This document shows, piece after piece, positions 59,374 through 64,000 of a stretch of 64,000 nucleotides of DNA (positions are counted from its first letter, which is position 1; every line of letters starts with the position of its first letter). Where the stretch lies: assembly GCF_038561935.1 (NCBI RefSeq), contig NZ_CP102770.1:558001-622000 (forward strand), read 5' to 3'. Both the position numbers and the translations under genes were made by a program. The notes beneath the pieces were generated by a model, which had not been told where the DNA came from, made no database searches, and worked only from the letters and a program-made list of their open reading frames with translations. The stretch is from Myxococcus stipitatus. Its GTDB lineage: Bacteria > Myxococcota > Myxococcia > Myxococcales > Myxococcaceae.

Positions 59374-59523
59374 CGTGTCTCCTCGATGTCGCTGGCCCGC
59401 TGACGTCTCACGAAAGGTTACCAGCATCCCCCCTCCGTTGAGGTCAGGGGACGGAGGAGCGAAGGGCAGCCTGGGTGCTCTTGAACGTGCGCCGGTGTCG
59501 GGTGGTGAGCACCCGCCCCGGGC

Positions 59524-59973
59524 CTACGTCCCGAGTGACTTCCGCATGTGCCGGTGCGGAAGTCCCACGTCGATGAAAGGCTCCGCGTACACGGAATAGC
59601 CCAGCCGTTCGTAGAAGGGGACGACCGTCTGCCGGGCGTGAAGGTGGACGTGGGTGAAGCCGCGTCGCAGCAGCTCCGCCTCCAGCGCCTGGACCAGGCG
59701 GGCGCCCAGCCGCTGACCTTGAAGCCGGGGTGTCACGGCCATCTGGAAGAGGCGCCCGCCGTGGGCGTCCTCGGGGTGGAAGAGGACACACCCCAGCGCC
59801 TCCTCGCCGCGGTGGGCGACCAGGTGGAGGCTCTGTGCCTCGAAGGGAAACAGCACCTGCTCACGGGTGTGGCCCAGCGGCTCGCGCAGCACGCGGAAGC
59901 GCAGCTCCAGCTCCGCGGGGTAGAGCGCGTGGCCGGGCTGGATGAAGGAGAGCTCGAGGTCCGCGGTGCCCAT
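59524..59973 (-). CDS. GNAT-family acetyltransferase
   Basis: A 149-residue protein of the GNAT fold. The acetyl-CoA loop is VTPRLQGQRLGARLVQALE (Q/R-x-x-G-x-G/A type) and the C-terminal strands TVVPFYERLGYSVYAEPFIDVGLPHRHM are typical. Many members of this subfamily acetylate amino sugars, amino acids or proteins; substrate unknown. It is 3 bases downstream of the TonB receptor gene and shares its strand, so the two are probably one operon. Confidence 0.9.
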   Translation of the reverse strand: MGTADLELSFIQPGHALYPAELELRFRVLREPLGHTREQVLFPFEAQSLHLVAHRGEEALGCVLFHPEDAHGGRLFQMAVTPRLQGQRLGARLVQALEAELLRRGFTHVHLHARQTVVPFYERLGYSVYAEPFIDVGLPHRHMRKSLGT

Positions 59974-59976
59974 CGC

Positions 59977-62826
59977 TCAGAAGGTTCCGGTGAGCTGGAG
60001 CGTGAAGGTGCGGCCGTACTGGGGCACCGGCGCGATGGAGTTCTCGTCCGAGACGGGAATCCGGTAGTTGGAGTCGAGCAGGTTGTGGACGCCCGCGAAG
60101 TAGCGCAGGGGGCCGTAGTCGCCGGAGAGGCCGAAGCCGATGAGCAGCGCCTCGCCGCTGTCGGCGCCGCCCGCTCCGGTGGGACGCGCGCTCTGGTACG
60201 TGGCCTGGGTCGCGAAGCGCATGTCTCCATTGCCAATGGGCATCAGCAGGCGCCCGGAGACCAGGTGCGCGGGCGCGGCGGAGGCCACGTCGTCCGAGGC
60301 GTTGCGCAGCTTCACGTAGGAGTAGCTCATGTCCACCAGCAGGTAGCGCCCGGGCTGCCAGTGCACGCCCGCCTCGGCGCCCCACGCCAGCGTGGTGCCG
60401 CTGTCGTTGGCGAAGACGAGGCACGCCGCGGAGCCGCACTCGCCCGAGGGCGTCGCCTCCGGGCCGAGCTGCACCAGCTTGGAGATGCGGTTGTGGTAGC
60501 CGGCCACGGTGAGGCGCAGCTCGTCCGTCAGGTCGTGCGAGTGCTCCAGCTCGAAGGTGGTGATGGTCTCCGGGTCCAGCTTCTCCGGCGCGGCCTGGGT
60601 GATGCCGTCGGCGTAGAACAGCTCGTAGACGTTGGGGGCGCGGAAGGCGTTGCCGGCCACCAGCTTGGTGAGGCCCGCGTCGTAGGGCCGGGCGATGAGG
60701 GCCAGTCGCGGGGTGATGGGCGTGGTGTCCAGGTCCAGGTACTTGTCCAGGCGCACGCCGGCGGAGACGCTCAGCCTCGGGTGCAGCTGCCACTCATCGA
60801 GCAGGTAGGCCGACAACAGGGTGCGCGCCTTGGTCTCCAGCGGCGTCCTTCCGGCGGTCTGCCACACGCGAAGCTGGCCCTGGGCCTCCATGCCCAGCGT
60901 GAGCCGGTTGTTCTTGAAGATGCCCACGCGCGCGCGCAGCTCACCGCTGACCCAGTCCGCGTCACCGCCCTCCTCGCGAGGTCCACCGGCTGCTTCCGGG
61001 TACACGTAGACGCCGTCGTAGCGGCTGAGGTCGAAGGCGGTGCGCGCGGAGAGGCTGAGGCGCTCGGAGAACTCCCGCTCGTAGCGGGCCTCGAGGAAGA
61101 AGCGCAGGTCCTTCACCTTGTTGCCCTCGGTGCCGGGCAGGGTGTTGTAGGGCGCCGTGGGCAGCTCCTTGGTGCGGACGTTGAGGAGGCCCTGGAAGGA
61201 GAAGTCACCCACGCGGGCGCGCAGCGTGCCGGAGGCGGCGCGCTCCGAGTCCAGGCCCTTCACCAGGTGCTCCTGGTTCTGGTCCGTGAGCAGCCGGGTG
61301 GTGTCCGCGCCGGACGCGGTGAGGGCCGCGGCGCTCACCAGCACGGAGCGGTCGCCGCGCTCCCAGGACGCGGTGGCGTGCGCGCGCGTGGTGCCCAGCG
61401 CGCCCACCGCGCCCGTGACCTCCAGGTGCTTGTCCTGTCCCAGCGACTCGCGAGGCACCACGTTGATGACGGCGAAGAAGGCGCCGGTGCCGTAGAGCGA
61501 GCTGCCCGGACCACGCACCACTTCGATGCGCTCGATTTCGAGCAGGTCCACGTTGAAGTCGTGCGCGGCGAAGCCCTGGCCGGCCCACACGTCGTTCATC
61601 GAGTGGCCGTCCCAGAGGATGCTGACGCGGGTGTTGAGGTCGCCCGGAGGCGAGAAGCCGCGCACGCCCAGATAGGTGTACGTGCGGTCGTCGGTGAGGA
61701 AGAAGCCGCGCACGCCGGCGAGCGCCTCGGCGAGGGTGCGCCAGCCGAACGCGCGCAGCTCCTCCTGCGTGAGCACCGTGGTGGAGGCGGGCGCGTCGTC
61801 GACGGCGACCAGGTTCTTGGACGCGGCGCGGACGGGCGGGGGCGCATAGCGCAGCTCCGCGTGGACCTTCACTTCCTCGTCCGCGACGACGGTGACCTTC
61901 TGGCGCAGCGGGCGCACCTCGCGGCTCTCGACCTCCAGCTCGTGCTCACCTTCGGGGAGGGTGACGACGGTGGGGGTGAAGCCCGCGGGCTTGCCGTCCA
62001 CGCGCACGGTGGAGCCATCGCGGTTGGCGGTGACGACGAGTCGGCCCGAGGGCCGGTCCTGGACGCGCAGCGACACCACGAGCGGCACGCTGCCATCGGC
62101 GGGCACGTCCACCACGTACTGGCCGGGGGCATAGCCGGGGGCGCGCACGTAGAGGATGCGCTGGCCGGGAGGCAGGCGGGCGCGGCCGGGGAGCCGGGCG
62201 ATGACGGGGCCGTTGGGAGCATCGCGGACCTCGGCGCCCTCGGGGGTGCCGGTGAGCTCCACGCCGCCGGTGATGAGGAACAGGTCGAAGGTCTGCTCGG
62301 TCTCCTTGCCGCGCGCCAGGGTGATGGTGGCCTCGGTGGGACGGTAGCCGTCCTTCTTCACCATGATTTTGTGACGTCCGGGGGACAGCGCGAGCGTCTG
62401 CGGAGAGCGGCCCCGGCTGCCCAGGTCCATGCGGTCGACGTAGACGTCCGCGCCCTTCGGCACGGTGGTGACCTTGACGAGCGCGACCTTGGGACGCAGC
62501 CGGTCCAGGGAGCGTGAGACCTCCGCGGCGTCCTCGGTGGGCAGGTCCTCCGTCAGCAGGTCGTTGTAGTAGCGGTACGCCTCGTTGAACTTGCCCAGCG
62601 CCTCGAAGCAGCGGGCGATGTTGAAGAGGACGTTGCGGTTGGGCACCAGCCGGTAGCTCGTGAAGTACGAGCGGAGGGCCTCGGTGTACTGGCCCTTGGC
62701 GTAGGCGTCATTGCCCAGCTCGAAGGCGATGTCGGCCTCGTCCGCGTTGTTGTCCGCGTGCGCGGGCGCGGACACGGCCAGGAGGAGCAGCAGGAGGACG
62801 AGGAGGCCAGAGCGAAAAGGAAGCAT
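59977..62826 (-). CDS. TPR-PEGA-TonB-dependent receptor fusion
   Basis: A 949-residue outer membrane protein from ATG 62826 (signal peptide 1-24). Order of parts: TPR-like helices (about 30-130; ADEADIAFELGNDAYAKGQYTEALRSYFTSY, NVLFNIARCFEALGKFNEAYRYYNDLL), a PEGA-type module (about 135-205; GADVYVDRMDLGSRGRSPQTL, LSPGRHKIMVKKDGYRP), a second and third PEGA-like module (about 225-345; GSTVRVDGKPAGFTPTVVTLPEGEHELEVE), then the TonB plug (about 355-465; ASTTVLTQEELRAFGWRTLAEALAG, then VEVVRGPGSSLYGTGAFF) and a 22-strand barrel ending in Phe. Ligand unknown. TPR and PEGA parts in front of a TonB plug are unusual. Confidence 0.88.
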   Translation of the reverse strand: MLPFRSGLLVLLLLLLAVSAPAHADNNADEADIAFELGNDAYAKGQYTEALRSYFTSYRLVPNRNVLFNIARCFEALGKFNEAYRYYNDLLTEDLPTEDAAEVSRSLDRLRPKVALVKVTTVPKGADVYVDRMDLGSRGRSPQTLALSPGRHKIMVKKDGYRPTEATITLARGKETEQTFDLFLITGGVELTGTPEGAEVRDAPNGPVIARLPGRARLPPGQRILYVRAPGYAPGQYVVDVPADGSVPLVVSLRVQDRPSGRLVVTANRDGSTVRVDGKPAGFTPTVVTLPEGEHELEVESREVRPLRQKVTVVADEEVKVHAELRYAPPPVRAASKNLVAVDDAPASTTVLTQEELRAFGWRTLAEALAGVRGFFLTDDRTYTYLGVRGFSPPGDLNTRVSILWDGHSMNDVWAGQGFAAHDFNVDLLEIERIEVVRGPGSSLYGTGAFFAVINVVPRESLGQDKHLEVTGAVGALGTTRAHATASWERGDRSVLVSAAALTASGADTTRLLTDQNQEHLVKGLDSERAASGTLRARVGDFSFQGLLNVRTKELPTAPYNTLPGTEGNKVKDLRFFLEARYEREFSERLSLSARTAFDLSRYDGVYVYPEAAGGPREEGGDADWVSGELRARVGIFKNNRLTLGMEAQGQLRVWQTAGRTPLETKARTLLSAYLLDEWQLHPRLSVSAGVRLDKYLDLDTTPITPRLALIARPYDAGLTKLVAGNAFRAPNVYELFYADGITQAAPEKLDPETITTFELEHSHDLTDELRLTVAGYHNRISKLVQLGPEATPSGECGSAACLVFANDSGTTLAWGAEAGVHWQPGRYLLVDMSYSYVKLRNASDDVASAAPAHLVSGRLLMPIGNGDMRFATQATYQSARPTGAGGADSGEALLIGFGLSGDYGPLRYFAGVHNLLDSNYRIPVSDENSIAPVPQYGRTFTLQLTGTF

Positions 62827-63012
62827 GGGACGGTGACATTCTTCCTTCTCTGGAATGGTAGGTCCATGGGGGCCTTTGGGTGGGCCGTTCCATGTCAGAC
62901 CCTGGGGGTAGGAAGAAGTGGACACGCGGTAGAGGGTGGGGTTCCACTTCGGGGAGGCGGCGGGATGTGGGGGACAGGGGATTGGGACGTCGGAGCAGAG
63001 AGGAGCAAGGCC

Positions 63013-63600
63013 GTGGGAGAGGGACCGAAGCGCCCGGCGACATACGAGGACCTGCTCGCACTGCCGGAGCACGTGGTCGGGCAGCTCATCGATGGGGAGC
63101 TCATCGTGATGCCGAGACCGGCCGGTCCTCATGTGAGAGCCCACTCCCACTTGTACGGGGAGCTCTATGGTCCGTTCGGGAGAGGCCGAGGAGGTCCGGG
63201 AGGGTGGCAGTTCTTGATGGAGCCGGAGCTCCACGTCGGTCAGGACGTGCTGGTCCCCGACCTGGCGGGCTGGCGCTGGGGGCGGCTGCTTCCGGAGATG
63301 GCGGACGCGCCGTACTTCACGCTGGCTCCCGACTGGGTCTGCGAGGTGCTGTCCCCCTCCACCGAGGCCGTCGACCGGGTGAAGAAGAAGCGCATCTACG
63401 CCCGGGAAGGCGTGGGCCACATCTGGCTGATAGACCCGAGGGAGCGGATGCTGGAGGTGTTCTGCCTGGCTGGCGGCCAGTGGCTGGAGCTCGGCACGTA
63501 CCACGGAGATGCGCGGGTGCGTGCCGAGCCCTTCGAGGCGCTGGAGTTGGAGCTGGGCGTCTTGTGGCTGTTGCTGGAGCAGCAGCCGAAGACGCCCTGA
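63013..63600 (+). CDS. Uma2-family endonuclease
   Basis: A 195-residue protein from GTG 63013, chosen for length (family about 190) and the GAGGAG upstream; ATG 62965 is possible. It fits the Uma2 PD-(D/E)xK fold: RPATYEDLLALPEHVVGQLIDGELIVMPRPAGPHV, then VLVPDLAGWRWGRLLPE (catalytic Asp), CEVLSPSTEAVDRVKKKRIYAREGVGHIWLIDP (E...K pair). These are small restriction-endonuclease-like proteins of unknown biological role, often in many copies per genome. It is divergent from the TonB receptor gene. Confidence 0.88.
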   Translation: MGEGPKRPATYEDLLALPEHVVGQLIDGELIVMPRPAGPHVRAHSHLYGELYGPFGRGRGGPGGWQFLMEPELHVGQDVLVPDLAGWRWGRLLPEMADAPYFTLAPDWVCEVLSPSTEAVDRVKKKRIYAREGVGHIWLIDPRERMLEVFCLAGGQWLELGTYHGDARVRAEPFEALELELGVLWLLLEQQPKTP

Positions 63601-63609
63601 GTCTCCCCG

Positions 63610-64000
63610 TCAGTGCATGACGCGTGGCTTGGATGCGTCCGTGCCCTGGGGAGGCGCTGCCTGACGCATGAGCAGGTCTCCCACGGTCTGGAGGACCTGG
63701 GTGGTGGCGCCCTCCGGGTCCCTGAAGAAGTGCGGCGTCCAGAGCCGCACGAGCTTCCAGCCCTGTCCCTCCAGCACGGCGGAGCGGAACAGGTCCCACT
63801 CCACGCGGTCCACGGCCTTCGGGTAGCGCGTGCCGTCGCACAGCAGGCCCACGGTGACGTCACCGGGGGAGGTGGGGTGCTGCAGGGCGACATCCACGCA
63901 GAACCCGTCGTTGCCCCAGTGGACATCGGACGAGAGCTGGTGCCGCCGGGCGAGGTGGGTGGCCAGCGCGCGGGCGAACGTGGAGCCCGCCTCGGTCTCC
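63610..64000 (-). CDS. C-terminal nuclease domain of a large helicase (partial)
   Basis: The frame enters from the right edge and ends at 63610, giving 129 visible codons. The visible part has a PD-(D/E)xK-type nuclease layout (SSDVHWGNDGFCVDVALQHP, then VGLLCDGTRYPKAVDRVEWDLFRSAVLEGQGWKLVRLWTPHFFRDPEG), typical of the MTES_1575-type restriction-endonuclease domain at the end of DUF4011 superfamily 1 helicases. Catalytic Asp in FCVDVA and Asp/Lys in LLCDGTRYPK are seen. The helicase part lies outside the window, so it is inferred. Confidence 0.7.
   Translation of the reverse strand, partial: ETEAGSTFARALATHLARRHQLSSDVHWGNDGFCVDVALQHPTSPGDVTVGLLCDGTRYPKAVDRVEWDLFRSAVLEGQGWKLVRLWTPHFFRDPEGATTQVLQTVGDLLMRQAAPPQGTDASKPRVMH

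Noticed and set aside
59548-62517. A 989-codon plus-strand frame across the TonB receptor gene
   Set aside because: Same artefact: valine/arginine/glycine-rich composition, no domains, and the minus-strand frame is an obvious receptor.
1-64000. CRISPR array, insertion sequence, prophage or biosynthetic cluster
   Set aside because: No direct-repeat spacer array, transposase, integrase, phage structural gene or modular synthase was found on either strand.

Overview
The window is about 70% GC, with tightly packed genes on both strands, strong third-position GC bias and no insertion sequences, phage genes or CRISPR arrays. The gene content points to a predatory myxobacterium (Myxococcota, most likely Myxococcaceae): a complete developmental red two-component operon, an AgmX/PglI-type protein, many lipoproteins and many proteins known mainly from Myxococcus-like genomes. 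This assignment is inference from gene content.

Layout. 1-8 kb: secreted and small membrane proteins, a metallophosphoesterase, a receiver-like protein next to an HExxH protein, an ATP-grasp protein, a YiaAB-type protein divergent from a LysR regulator, a LysM/cysteine-amidase protein and a stand-alone TIGR00300 (ornithine cyclodeaminase-like) gene. 8-15 kb: an acyl-CoA dehydrogenase, a slipin, a tRNA-Arg-like locus with a damaged acceptor stem, a methyltransferase, a zinc-ribbon protein and a large unknown protein. 15-24 kb: Pro/Thr-rich lipoproteins, an orphan 3,5-diaminohexanoate dehydrogenase, a MOSC protein and two paralogous MMPL/RND exporters arranged head to head, each followed by a small lipoprotein gene.

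24-29 kb is the most notable region. It is a five-gene, fully overlapping minus-strand operon: myo-inositol-phosphate synthase, an Aur1-like PAP2 protein, a CDP-alcohol phosphatidyltransferase fused to GtrA, a secreted Svf1/AttH-like lipocalin candidate and a dual-specificity phosphatase. Read together they form a plausible complete route from glucose 6-phosphate to phosphatidylinositol and inositol phosphorylceramide, with a possible lipid carrier. A sigma70-like promoter lies upstream of the first gene.

29-44 kb: a stress-type flavin/PLP-fold protein, a 48-bp-repeat surface protein, an alcohol dehydrogenase, a ribosome hibernation factor, a DUF2079 membrane protein, the six-gene red operon (receiver, RedB, RedC, RedD, RedE, RedF; coupled or nearly so), an AgmX/PglI protein and a MATE pump. 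44-50 kb: a minus-strand block of three parvulin-type chaperones followed by pdxA, echoing surA-pdxA synteny in other Proteobacteria, preceded by an alpha/beta hydrolase. 50-64 kb: small membrane proteins and lipoproteins, queE, an MpaB-like oxygenase, NudC-like Nudix, glyoxalase I, a YfhO-like protein, a nitronate monooxygenase, an acetyltransferase, a TonB-dependent receptor with fused TPR and PEGA domains, an Uma2 endonuclease and, cut by the window edge, the C-terminal nuclease domain of what looks like a large helicase.
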